64,000 nt of DNA. Origin: Photobacterium sanguinicancri (GTDB taxonomy: Bacteria; Pseudomonadota; Gammaproteobacteria; Enterobacterales; Vibrionaceae). Positions 55,963 through 64,000 of this stretch are shown one piece after another. Positions within the stretch are counted from its first letter, which is position 1; the number at the start of each line of letters is the position of its first letter. The translations under genes and the position numbers were made by a program. The notes under the pieces were generated by a model, which saw nothing but the letters and a program-made list of their open reading frames with translations, did no database searches and was not told the origin of the DNA. The stretch covers positions 806,001-870,000 of the forward strand of contig NZ_AP024850.1 in NCBI RefSeq assembly GCF_024346675.1, in the 5' to 3' direction.

Positions 55963-57423
55963 ATGCAAGGCTTAGCTAAAACTCTCGTTATTGATGACGA
56001 TTTGCAGCACCGACATGACTTAAGTGTCATTTTAAATTTTGTGGGTGAACAGCATGAAGCCGTCTCAACAGGTGAAGTGCACAGTTCACTTTTAGATCAA
56101 GCCTGGGGAGCGTGTTTACTTGGTAAAATTAGCTCGCCAATTGCGCTGACCAAGATTTTGGATTTTCTTCAAATTCACCATCACATTCCAGTGATCGCAT
56201 TATCAACACATAATAGTGAAGTCGCAGGCCTCTCAAACTATGTGGGTGAACTTGAATTACCGCTTCATTATCCTCAGCTGACAGATGCGTTACGCCATTG
56301 CCAAGAGTTTCTTGGTAAGCGTAGCTTCCATGTCCCTCAGCTTGGTAGGAAAAACACCTTATTCCGTAGCATGGTTGGTCGCAGTGAAAGCATCAGCCAA
56401 GTGCGTCATCTGACTGAACAAGTTTCAGCAACAGATGCGAGTGTCTTGATTTTAGGTGAGTCTGGTACGGGTAAAGAAGTTGTTGCTCGTAACATCCATT
56501 ACCATTCATCTCGCGGTAAAGGCCCATTCGTCCCTGTAAACTGTGGCGCAATTCCACCTGATTTACTTGAAAGCGAACTGTTTGGCCATGAAAAAGGGGC
56601 GTTTACTGGAGCGATAGCTTCACGTAAGGGCCGTTTTGAATTAGCGGATGGCGGTACATTATTCCTTGATGAGATTGGTGATATGCCAATGTCGATGCAA
56701 GTGAAGTTACTGCGCGTACTGCAAGAGCGTAGCTTTGAACGCGTTGGTGGTAACCAAACGATTAAAGTTAACGTGCGCATTGTAGCGGCGACTCACCGTA
56801 ACTTAGACGAGATGATAACTGCGAATCAGTTCCGTGAAGATTTGTATTATCGTCTCAATGTCTTCCCAATCGAAATGCCAGCGTTACGTGAACGTATCGA
56901 AGATACGCCATTATTATTACAAGAGTTACTGGCGCGTATGGAAGCTGAAGGGGCTAAGCCTATTCACTTTACACCCCGTGCCATTAATTCCTTAATGGAA
57001 CATGATTGGCCGGGCAATGTGCGTGAACTAGCCAACTTAGTTGAACGCTTAATTATTTTGTACCCAGGTGAAATGGTGGATGTGAATCATCTACCGATGA
57101 AATATCGTTACAGCGAGTTACCTGACTTCCAACCAGAAGATAATAACTTCTTGTCGGTAGAAGATCAGGAGCGTGCAGCCTTAGCCGATATGTTTGCCTC
57201 TTCATTTGAAGATGAGTCTCACGATGACAATGCCGCGTTTAGTGATCTACCTCCTGAAGGACTTAACCTTAAAGAGATGCTTGCTGAACTTGAAATTGAC
57301 ATGATACGTCAAGCGCTTGACGCTCAAGGTGCGGTTGTTGCACGTGCTGCCGACATGTTAGGTATGCGTCGTACAACACTTGTTGAAAAAATGCGCAAAT
57401 ATGGCTTAAACAAAGCCAGCTAA
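55963..57423 (+). CDS. flrA: Flagellar master regulator FlrA (sigma-54 activator)
   Basis: Class I regulator that with sigma-54 turns on flrBC and early class II genes. The 486-residue protein has a FleQ-type N-terminal receiver-like domain (about 6-118) lacking the phospho-acceptor Asp. A complete AAA+ domain follows (Walker A GESGTGKE 165-172; GAFTGA 212-217; FLDEIGDM), then a C-terminal Fis HTH (ARAADMLGMRRTTLVEKMRK). R135 and R176, the arginines that V. cholerae FlrA needs for c-di-GMP binding, are at the same numbers. High c-di-GMP should therefore shut this regulator off. No sigma-54 or sigma-28 site was seen before it, which suits a sigma-70 promoter. Confidence 0.96.
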   Translation: MQGLAKTLVIDDDLQHRHDLSVILNFVGEQHEAVSTGEVHSSLLDQAWGACLLGKISSPIALTKILDFLQIHHHIPVIALSTHNSEVAGLSNYVGELELPLHYPQLTDALRHCQEFLGKRSFHVPQLGRKNTLFRSMVGRSESISQVRHLTEQVSATDASVLILGESGTGKEVVARNIHYHSSRGKGPFVPVNCGAIPPDLLESELFGHEKGAFTGAIASRKGRFELADGGTLFLDEIGDMPMSMQVKLLRVLQERSFERVGGNQTIKVNVRIVAATHRNLDEMITANQFREDLYYRLNVFPIEMPALRERIEDTPLLLQELLARMEAEGAKPIHFTPRAINSLMEHDWPGNVRELANLVERLIILYPGEMVDVNHLPMKYRYSELPDFQPEDNNFLSVEDQERAALADMFASSFEDESHDDNAAFSDLPPEGLNLKEMLAELEIDMIRQALDAQGAVVARAADMLGMRRTTLVEKMRKYGLNKAS

Positions 57424-57508
57424 TCGAGTTAAAAATCGCGTGTCATTTTTATGACGCGCGTTATTACCTTCCTATAAAGCTCAATTCATTGAAAATCAAC
57501 GTTTTTTA

Positions 57509-57525
57509 TTGGCACGAAATATGCT
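57509..57525 (+). promoter_or_regulatory. Sigma-54 promoter for flrBC
   Basis: TTGGCACGAAATATGCT with -24 GG at 57511-57512 and -12 GC at 57523-57524, exactly 10 bp apart, 47 bp before the flrB ATG. It is the expected target of FlrA. Confidence 0.9.
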
Positions 57526-57571
57526 TAATAGGGTTAAGTGTTAAATTATTTCGAGCTGAATCAAATTACGT

Positions 57572-58642
57572 ATGGATCAACAAGAATCACCACTAGGCTC
57601 TTTGAGTCAACAGGTCAGTCGTTATAAGCAAGTATTGGATGTCTTGCCTGCAGGTGTGATCTTGTTAGACCCTATGGGATGTGTTTGCGAAGCGAATCCT
57701 GAAGCACAGCGCTTATTAGACACCCCGTTAGCGGGTGAACGTTGGTTTGATGTGATACAACGTGCCTTTTCACCGAAAGAAGATGATGGACATGAAGTTT
57801 CTTTACGTAATGGTCGTAAAGTAAAGCTTGCGATTTCAGCGTCCGATGCCGGGCAACTTATTCTGATCACCGATATGACAGAAACACGGTTACTGCAATC
57901 TCGTATCGGTGATATGCAGCGCATGTCGTCATTAGGGCGTATGGTTGCATCGCTTGCTCACCAAGTACGTACACCGTTATCGAGTGCCATGCTTTACGCA
58001 TCTAACTTGTCATCACCGAATTTGAATGAACAAACTCGTGATCGCTTTCAAACCAAGTTGGTGGATCGTTTACACGATCTTGAAAAGCAAGTGAATGACA
58101 TGCTGTTATTTGCCAAAGGTGGTGATAACAAAGTCGTCGCGCAGTTTACATTAGAAGCTTTACTCAATGAGCTTGAACCTATGGTTGAAGCGCAGGTTCT
58201 TGCCCAGAAAATTGATTTTAGTATTGATTGTGATGACGAAAGTTTACTGATCTTAGGCAACGCTAACGCCCTTGCGAGTGCGTTAAGTAACTTGATCACC
58301 AACGCGATCCAAATTGCGGGCAAAGAAAGCCAAGTTTCCTTAGTATGTCAATCGAGCCAAGATCAGATCCACCTAAGTGTGATTGATAATGGACCTGGCA
58401 TTGCACCTGACATGCAAGCCAAAATATTAGAGCCCTTTTTTACCACTCGCCAACAAGGTACAGGCCTTGGTCTTGCCGTGGTTCAAATGGTGACTAAAGC
58501 ACATAAAGGTCGCCTTTCGTTAGTGTCGGAAGAGGGACAAGGGGCATGTTTCACTGTTTCATTGCCAATGGCAGACACCGTTGCCACAGAGAGTGACCAT
58601 GTTGCTCAGTACGCTGAAAATACCCCAATGGGAGAATTATAA
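57572..58642 (+). CDS. flrB: Flagellar sensor histidine kinase FlrB
   Basis: Cytosolic kinase for FlrC, 356 residues with no TM segment. PAS-like domain (about 15-105), HisKA with H130 (SLAHQVRTPLSSA), and HATPase_c (SALSNLITNAIQIAG, DNGPGIAP, GTGLGLAVVQM). The flrC ATG follows its stop directly (58643), so the two are tightly coupled. A sigma-54 promoter precedes it. In V. cholerae FlrB phosphorylates FlrC to open class III genes. Confidence 0.95.
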   Translation: MDQQESPLGSLSQQVSRYKQVLDVLPAGVILLDPMGCVCEANPEAQRLLDTPLAGERWFDVIQRAFSPKEDDGHEVSLRNGRKVKLAISASDAGQLILITDMTETRLLQSRIGDMQRMSSLGRMVASLAHQVRTPLSSAMLYASNLSSPNLNEQTRDRFQTKLVDRLHDLEKQVNDMLLFAKGGDNKVVAQFTLEALLNELEPMVEAQVLAQKIDFSIDCDDESLLILGNANALASALSNLITNAIQIAGKESQVSLVCQSSQDQIHLSVIDNGPGIAPDMQAKILEPFFTTRQQGTGLGLAVVQMVTKAHKGRLSLVSEEGQGACFTVSLPMADTVATESDHVAQYAENTPMGEL

Positions 58643-60055
58643 ATGAACACAAGCCGAGTCTTAGTTGTAGAAGATGATGAAGGTCTGCGTGAAGCACTCG
58701 TCGATACATTGGCCCTTGCAGGGTATCAATGGATAGAGGCAGATAGTGCAGAACAAGCGCTTTTGTTATTGAAATCTGAGTCGGTAGATATTGTGGTTTC
58801 AGACGTACAAATGGCAGGCATGGATGGCTTAGGTTTACTGCGTAATATCAAACAACATTGGCCTAAAATCCCAGTGTTGCTAATGACAGCGTACGCCAAT
58901 ATTGAAGATGCTGTTGCGGCGATGAAAGAAGGTGCTATCGATTACATGGCAAAGCCATTTGCGCCTGAAGTTTTGCTTAATATGGTGAGCCGTTACGCGC
59001 CCGTCAAAATGGAAAGCAGCCAAGCGATTGTGGCTGATGAAAAAAGTTTAAAGTTGTTAGCGTTAGCCGATAAAGTCGCTAAAACTGATGCCAGCGTAAT
59101 GGTACTTGGCCCAAGTGGCTCAGGTAAGGAAGTGATGTCTCGCTATATTCATCAGCAATCTCATCGAAACACCAAACCATTTGTCGCCATTAACTGTGCT
59201 GCGATTCCGGACAATATGCTGGAAGCGACTTTATTTGGCTATGAAAAAGGGGCGTTCACGGGGGCAATTCAAGCTTGCCCTGGTAAATTTGAACAAGCAC
59301 AAGGTGGAACTATTTTGCTGGATGAAATCAGCGAAATGGACCTGAACCTGCAAGTTAAATTATTACGTGTATTGCAAGAACGAGAGGTTGAGCGTTTAGG
59401 TAGCCGTAAGAGCATTAAGCTGGATGTACGCGTATTGGCAACCAGTAACCGTGATTTAAAACAGTATGTGTCTGAAGGTAACTTCCGTGAAGACTTATAC
59501 TATCGCTTGAATGTATTCCCATTAGTTTGGCCTTCGCTGGCTGAACGTACTGGGGATATTTTGCCATTAGCGAAACATTTACTAGAGCGTCATTGCGTTA
59601 AACAAGGTAATGCTGTACCAACATTTACTGTTCAAGCTCAGCAGAAGTTATTGGAGTATCAATGGCCTGGTAATGTGCGAGAGCTTGATAATGTTATCCA
59701 GCGAGCAATGATTTTAGCGAATGGTCCACAGATTGATGCTGATGCCATTTTGCTAGAAAGTTTAGACTGGCTTGATGCATGTAGTATCCAACCCGCGTAC
59801 GATAACGCGTTAGCCCCAACAGTCAGCCCTGTTGCACAGCCTGCTCCTATGAATAATGTGGCAAGTTCAGGTAATAATGGCCGTGAAGGCTTGGGCAATG
59901 AGTTGCGGGAACAAGAGTTTGCCATCATTCTTGATACGATTCATGCGTGCGAAGGTCGCCGAAAAGAGGTTGCCGAGCAATTGGGGATCAGCCCACGAAC
60001 GCTTCGCTATAAATTGGCGAAAATGCGTGATGCAGGTATCGAAATCCCATTGTAA
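58643..60055 (+). CDS. flrC: Flagellar response regulator FlrC (sigma-54 activator)
   Basis: NtrC-type activator, 470 residues. Receiver (about 4-120) with E10/D11/D12, phospho-acceptor D54 (VVSDVQMAGMDG) and K104. AAA+ with Walker A GPSGSGKE (156-163), GAFTGA (203-208) and ILLDEISEM. C-terminal Fis HTH (KEVAEQLGISPRTLRYKLAK). It should act on the sigma-54 promoters before flgB, flgF, flgK and the first flagellin. A Pro/Ala/Asn-rich linker lies at about 385-415. Confidence 0.96.
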   Translation: MNTSRVLVVEDDEGLREALVDTLALAGYQWIEADSAEQALLLLKSESVDIVVSDVQMAGMDGLGLLRNIKQHWPKIPVLLMTAYANIEDAVAAMKEGAIDYMAKPFAPEVLLNMVSRYAPVKMESSQAIVADEKSLKLLALADKVAKTDASVMVLGPSGSGKEVMSRYIHQQSHRNTKPFVAINCAAIPDNMLEATLFGYEKGAFTGAIQACPGKFEQAQGGTILLDEISEMDLNLQVKLLRVLQEREVERLGSRKSIKLDVRVLATSNRDLKQYVSEGNFREDLYYRLNVFPLVWPSLAERTGDILPLAKHLLERHCVKQGNAVPTFTVQAQQKLLEYQWPGNVRELDNVIQRAMILANGPQIDADAILLESLDWLDACSIQPAYDNALAPTVSPVAQPAPMNNVASSGNNGREGLGNELREQEFAIILDTIHACEGRRKEVAEQLGISPRTLRYKLAKMRDAGIEIPL

Positions 60056-60236
60056 GAGCGACCTAGTTAGCAAAGCAGGTGCAATGGCATGACGTTTGAT
60101 GTTTTATTGTCTGAAATGCGTGCTAATAAATCGCTCTGTCAATATAATGGCAAACACAATCAATATAATTACTACTCTCTCATTATCCTTAGATGTGATT
60201 ATGTCATCTTAGTGGGAGAGAGCCATGAGGTAGCGA

Positions 60237-60548
60237 ATGAAAATCAGTGGTCTTCAATCTGAAATGCAAACCATGGCATTAGAAGCGCAGAACACAACAC
60301 GTCCTGCGACAGCTCAGCAAGTGAATGCTGATTTTGGTGATTTACTTGGCGATGCCATTAAATCGGTAAACCAACTGCAAGGTGAGTCGAGTGCGTTACA
60401 GACTCGTTTTGATCAAGGCGACCGTAGTGTTAGCCTTTCCGACGTAATGATAGCCCGGAATAAATCCAGCGTTGCTTTTGAAGCAACCGTACAAGTGCGT
60501 AATAAGCTGGTGGAAACGTATAAAGAAATGATGAATATGCCAGTTTAA
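60237..60548 (+). CDS. fliE: MS-ring/rod junction protein FliE
   Basis: Adapter between the MS ring and the rod, 103 residues. The family C-terminal half is clear (VSLSDVMIARNKSSVAFEAT, then VRNKLVETYKEMMNMPV). GAGG at 60226-60229 gives a normal SD; an ATG at 60223 is followed at once by TAG in its own frame. It is first in fliEFGH. I could not find an exact GG-N10-GC site in the 181-bp gap before it. Confidence 0.95.
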   Translation: MKISGLQSEMQTMALEAQNTTRPATAQQVNADFGDLLGDAIKSVNQLQGESSALQTRFDQGDRSVSLSDVMIARNKSSVAFEATVQVRNKLVETYKEMMNMPV

Positions 60549-60563
60549 TTCGGGAATTAATTC

Positions 60564-62315
60564 GTGTCTGAACAATCACAAAATCACGATCTGGCACTCG
60601 CTGGCAATAGTAGCTCAGCGGTTGTTTCAGCAGAGGGTGATCTTGAACTACAAAATCCAGATTTAGAGGCGAAAAGCGCTTCCAAGGTTGACGGTCTACT
60701 CGGCAACCTCGATTTGCTGCGTCAGGTGATCCTTGTCTTATCAGTTGCGATTTGCGTTTCGTTGATCGTGATGGTCGTGATGTGGATTAAAGAGCCTGAA
60801 ATGCGTCCACTCGGCACCTATCAGACTGAAGAATTGATCCCAATTCTTGACCATTTTGATCAGCAAAAAATTCCTTATGTACTGGATGGCAATACGATCC
60901 GAGTGCAAAGTGATAACTATGCCTCCGTTAAGCTTGAGCTTTCTCGTGCCGGGCTTAATAACGCAGTGGCCGAAGGTGACGATATTCTGCTGCAAGATAT
61001 GGGATTTGGTGTATCGCAACGGTTAGAACAAGAACGATTGAAATTAAGTCGTGAGCGTCAACTTGCGCGAGCCATTGAACAAATTCGCCATGTCCGTAAA
61101 GCTCAAATCTTATTAGCGATGCCAAAACAAAGTGTATTTGTGCGTCATAATCAAGAAGCAACGGCGACGGTATTTTTGACCTTGTCATCGAATACGTCTC
61201 TGGGCCAGCAAGAAGTCGATTCGATCGTTGACATGGTAGCGACGGCTGTACCAAGCCTTAAGCCAACACGTGTTACGGTGACCGATCAACATGGTCGTTT
61301 ACTGAGTTCAGGTACCGAAGACCCATCGGCAACGGCTAAACGTAAAGAATACGAGCACGAACAAAAGCAAGAAAGAGCGCTACGTGACAAGATCGACTCT
61401 ATCTTAATTCCTGTTTTAGGTCTGGGTAACTACACCTCACAGGTGGATGTATCTCTCGATTTTAGTGCGATAGAAGAAACACGGAAAAAATTCGACCCCT
61501 CAACGCCATCAACGCGTAGCGAATACACATTAGAAGATTACAATAACGGTAATATTGTTGCTGGTATTCCAGGTGCTCTGAGTAACCAACCGCCTGCTGA
61601 TGCGTCTATCCCTCAGGATGTACGTGATTTACAGAGTGGCAAGGGATCGAACAATGGCAAAGTACACCGTGAAGCCACGCGTAACTTTGAGCTTGATACC
61701 ACCATCAGCCATAAACGTGCTCAAACGGGGGTTATTAGCCGACAAACCGTTTCTGTGGCAGTTGATTACAAAAATGTCACCAATCCAGAAACGGGTGAGG
61801 TGACACGAGTCCCCGTTAGTGAAGCTGAATTACAAAAAATTCGTCGTTTGCTAATGGGTGGCGTTGGTTTCGCTGAGTACCGTGGTGACATGCTAGAAGT
61901 CATTTCAGTACCGTTTGCGCTCCCTGAACAACCTGTATTGGCCGATCTTCCTATCTGGGAACACGAAAACTTTAATACATGGGTACGCTGGCTAGCTGCG
62001 GCACTGGTGATCATCGTGGTATTGATGACGCTGGTTCGTCCTGCTATGCGTAAGCTGCTGTACCCGAACCAATCTGAAGATGGCACGCCATTGGATGAAC
62101 ATGGTTTACCTATCATTAATCGGGATAGCGATGGCCTAGGCCTTATTGGTTCTGATTTAGATGGTAGTGATGGTTTTGATCTCAGCAGTAGTGGATTAGA
62201 TTTACCGAACTTGCACAAAGATGAAGACTTACTGAAAGCCGTTCGTGCCTTAGTGGCGAATGAACCAGATCTTGCGGCGCAGGTCGTGAAAACGTGGGTA
62301 AATGAAGATGGCTGA
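60564..62315 (+). CDS. fliF: MS-ring protein FliF
   Basis: Inner-membrane ring that houses the export gate, 583 residues. TM1 lies at about 50-75 (ILVLSVAICVSLIVMVVM). The periplasmic YscJ/FliF-type domains RBM1-2 follow (ELSRAGLNNAVAEGDDILLQ), then RBM3, TM2 (about 478-496, WLAAALVIIVVLMTLV) and a cytosolic tail with the FliG-binding end (LLKAVRALVANEPDLAAQVV). It starts at a GTG (60564), and its last 14 bp overlap fliG. Confidence 0.96.
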   Translation: MSEQSQNHDLALAGNSSSAVVSAEGDLELQNPDLEAKSASKVDGLLGNLDLLRQVILVLSVAICVSLIVMVVMWIKEPEMRPLGTYQTEELIPILDHFDQQKIPYVLDGNTIRVQSDNYASVKLELSRAGLNNAVAEGDDILLQDMGFGVSQRLEQERLKLSRERQLARAIEQIRHVRKAQILLAMPKQSVFVRHNQEATATVFLTLSSNTSLGQQEVDSIVDMVATAVPSLKPTRVTVTDQHGRLLSSGTEDPSATAKRKEYEHEQKQERALRDKIDSILIPVLGLGNYTSQVDVSLDFSAIEETRKKFDPSTPSTRSEYTLEDYNNGNIVAGIPGALSNQPPADASIPQDVRDLQSGKGSNNGKVHREATRNFELDTTISHKRAQTGVISRQTVSVAVDYKNVTNPETGEVTRVPVSEAELQKIRRLLMGGVGFAEYRGDMLEVISVPFALPEQPVLADLPIWEHENFNTWVRWLAAALVIIVVLMTLVRPAMRKLLYPNQSEDGTPLDEHGLPIINRDSDGLGLIGSDLDGSDGFDLSSSGLDLPNLHKDEDLLKAVRALVANEPDLAAQVVKTWVNEDG

Positions 62316-63348
62316 TGAAGCTGACAAAATAGATGAAAAAAAGTTTGATGTAACCAGCTTATCAGGTACTGAAAAAGCCGCGATTTTATTGCTTAGTTTA
62401 AGTGAGCAAGATGCAGCAAGCATCATCCGTCATTTTGAACCCAAACAGGTTCAGCGTGTTGGTGGCATCATGGCGAGCATGAACGATTTAAGCCAAGAAA
62501 AACTGTCTGCCGTTCATCGTAATTTTCTAGAAGATATCCAAAAATACACCAGTATTGGTATGGGTAGCGAAGACTTCGTACGAAATGCCTTGGTAGCAGC
62601 ACTGGGTGAAGATAAAGCCAATAACTTGGTCGATCAGATCCTTATGGGCAGTGGTTCTCGAGGTTTGGACTCTTTGAAATGGATGGACCCTCGTCAGGTG
62701 GCAAGTATCATCTTAAACGAGCACCCACAGATCCAAACGATTGTACTGTCGTATTTAGAGCCTGAACAGTCAGCCGAAATATTAGCCCAGTTCCCTGAAC
62801 GTGTTCGCCTTGATCTTATGATGCGTATTGCCAACCTTGAAGAAGTTCAGCCAGCAGCATTGCACGAGCTAAACGACATCATGGAGAAACAATTTGCGGG
62901 TCAAGCGGGTGCGCAAGCAGCGAAAATTGGCGGCTTGAAAGCAGCGGCAGAAATCATGAACTACCTCGACAACAATGTTGAAGGTTTGTTGATGGATCAA
63001 ATTCGCGATAATGATGAAGACATGGCAACCCAAATCCAAGACTTGATGTTTGTGTTTGATAACCTTGCAGAAGTTGACGATCGTGGTATTCAAGCCTTGC
63101 TACGCGATGTTCCACAAGAGCTACTGCAAAAAGCCCTTAAAGGGGCTGATGATCTGCTGCGTGATAAAATCTTACGTAACATGTCGAAGCGTGCAGCTGA
63201 AATGCTGCAAGACGACCTTGAAGCCATGGGACCAATTCGTGTGGCAGATGTAGAATCGGCACAAAAAGAAATTCTATCTATCGCTCGTCGCCTCGCTGAT
63301 GCTGGAGAGCTGATGCTGTCGGGTGGTGGTGGTGATGAGTTCTTATAA
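62302..63348 (+). CDS. fliG: Flagellar motor switch protein FliG
   Basis: Rotor protein of the C-ring that meets the stator, 348 residues. Conserved blocks: LSGTEKAAILLLSLSEQDAA, the EHPQIQTIVLSYLEPEQSA middle domain, and the C-terminal charged torque helix (FDNLAEVDDRGIQALLRDVP). The ATG at 62302 is followed by another at 62308 (MADEADKIDE), so either could be used. It overlaps fliF by 14 bp. Confidence 0.96.
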   Translation: MKMADEADKIDEKKFDVTSLSGTEKAAILLLSLSEQDAASIIRHFEPKQVQRVGGIMASMNDLSQEKLSAVHRNFLEDIQKYTSIGMGSEDFVRNALVAALGEDKANNLVDQILMGSGSRGLDSLKWMDPRQVASIILNEHPQIQTIVLSYLEPEQSAEILAQFPERVRLDLMMRIANLEEVQPAALHELNDIMEKQFAGQAGAQAAKIGGLKAAAEIMNYLDNNVEGLLMDQIRDNDEDMATQIQDLMFVFDNLAEVDDRGIQALLRDVPQELLQKALKGADDLLRDKILRNMSKRAAEMLQDDLEAMGPIRVADVESAQKEILSIARRLADAGELMLSGGGGDEFL

Positions 63349-63409
63349 GTGATGAACCGTAGCTATCTAATCAATAATCTAGCTGGAATCCAACAAGGCG
63401 GAGTATTTA

Positions 63410-64000
63410 ATGAGCACTGATCGCCGTCGTGGATTTATGCGTGTTTCAGAGCATCAAGCACAAGAACTCGAGCGCTGGGCGTTTCCCGATTATGCCGAGG
63501 AACAGTTAGAGCCGCGTGATAACGCGATGAACTATGATCCGCAGTGGGAACCTGAACCATTAGAGCCAGAAGAAGAGCCTGGTCCTCCGCCATTAACCGC
63601 GGCAGATTTAGACGACATTCGCCAATCGGCTTATGAAGAAGGATTAACCGAAGGGCGCACCTCAGGTCATGCTGAAGGTTTTGACATCGGCAAGCAAGAA
63701 GGGCTTGAATCAGGTTTACTTGAAGGCCGAGAGCAAGGCCACGCCGAAGGTCTCCAACAAGGCCAAACTGAAATATCAGCCCATGTTGCAGCCTTGGTGA
63801 AACTGGCTGAACAGCTAGCGACGCCGTTACAACAACTTGACGGTGAAGTTGAAAATCAAATGGTTGCCATGGTCACCAGTTTGGCGAAAGAGCTGATCCG
63901 AGTTGAAGTGCAAACTAACCCACAAGTGATCTTACAAACCGTACGTGAAGTGATTGCCGAATTACCAATGGCAGGGCGTACGATTACCTTACAACTACAC
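63410..64000 (+). CDS. fliH: Flagellar export ATPase regulator FliH, partial at window edge
   Basis: Regulator of the FliI export ATPase. The frame opens at the ATG at 63410 (MSTDRRRGFMRVSEHQAQEL) with GGCGGAG as SD, and runs to the window end without a stop, giving 197 residues. A Pro/Glu-rich N-terminus is followed by a run of Gly-x3-Gly repeats (GLTEGRTSGHAEG, GLLEGREQGHAEG) typical of FliH (about 80-125), then the start of the C-terminal ATPase-binding domain. It follows fliG by 61 bp. Confidence 0.93.
   Translation, partial: MSTDRRRGFMRVSEHQAQELERWAFPDYAEEQLEPRDNAMNYDPQWEPEPLEPEEEPGPPPLTAADLDDIRQSAYEEGLTEGRTSGHAEGFDIGKQEGLESGLLEGREQGHAEGLQQGQTEISAHVAALVKLAEQLATPLQQLDGEVENQMVAMVTSLAKELIRVEVQTNPQVILQTVREVIAELPMAGRTITLQLH

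Noticed and set aside
60056..60236. Sigma-54 promoter before fliE
   Set aside because: One is expected from V. cholerae, and a TGGCA occurs near 60148, but there is no GC at the right spacing, so I do not call it.
1..64000. CRISPR arrays, tRNA or rRNA genes, insertion sequences, prophage or a classic defence system
   Set aside because: No regularly spaced repeats with unique spacers, no cloverleaf or rRNA sequence, and no transposase, integrase or recognised defence domain was found.

Overview
The window looks like chromosome from a motile, facultatively anaerobic gammaproteobacterium of the Vibrionaceae, most likely Photobacterium or a close relative. This rests on the polar-flagellum gene order (flgNMA, cheV-cheR, flgB-L, flagellins, flaG-fliD-flaI-fliS, flrABC, fliEFGH), a FlrA whose two c-di-GMP-contact arginines sit at the V. 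cholerae positions 135 and 176, and a VieSAB-like signalling operon. The genus call is an inference. I saw no tRNA, rRNA, CRISPR array, insertion sequence or prophage.

Region 1 (1-33290) is a mosaic of metabolic and sensory units. In order: a DUF2057 secreted protein (probably cut by the window edge); a leftward pgtC-pgtB-pgtA-like sensory operon whose regulator has a degenerate AAA+ domain; yfbU; a NupC nucleoside transporter; formate-tetrahydrofolate ligase; a LysR regulator divergent from a DJ-1/PfpI protein and a YqhD-like aldehyde reductase; a 50-residue single-TM protein; pflA; a three-gene VieB/VieS/VieA-like c-di-GMP phosphorelay; pflB and focA; an M20 dipeptidase with a YfcC-type carrier; a chemoreceptor whose stop codon lies in an 8-bp tandem repeat; and a COG0701 permease divergent from an ArsR repressor with paired operators.

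Region 2 (33305-64000) is one large flagellar locus. flgM-flgN and flgA read left; cheV, cheR, flgBCDE, flgFGHIJ and flgKL read right. A leftward TPR/glycosyltransferase-like gene separates flgL from two flagellins. Then come flaG-fliD-flaI-fliS, flrA, flrBC and fliEFGH, with fliH cut by the right edge. Five sigma-54 sites with exact GG-N10-GC spacing (before flgB, flgF, flgK, the first flagellin and flrB) and two sigma-28 sites (before flgM and the second flagellin) outline the hierarchy: FlrA drives flrBC, FlrC and sigma-54 drive hook-basal-body genes and the main flagellin, and FliA, released from FlgM, drives late genes.

Themes link the halves. The VieA-like EAL protein probably hydrolyses c-di-GMP, and FlrA in the same window is the kind of master regulator c-di-GMP inhibits. 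Formate recurs: PflB/PflA make it, FocA moves it and Fhs activates it for one-carbon metabolism. Most genes belong to known families. The least ordinary items are the rearranged VieSAB-like operon between pflA and pflB, the Pgt-like sensor operon without its transporter, the flagellin-adjacent glycosyltransferase candidate, the 8-bp repeat, and the paired operators of the ArsR-type gene.
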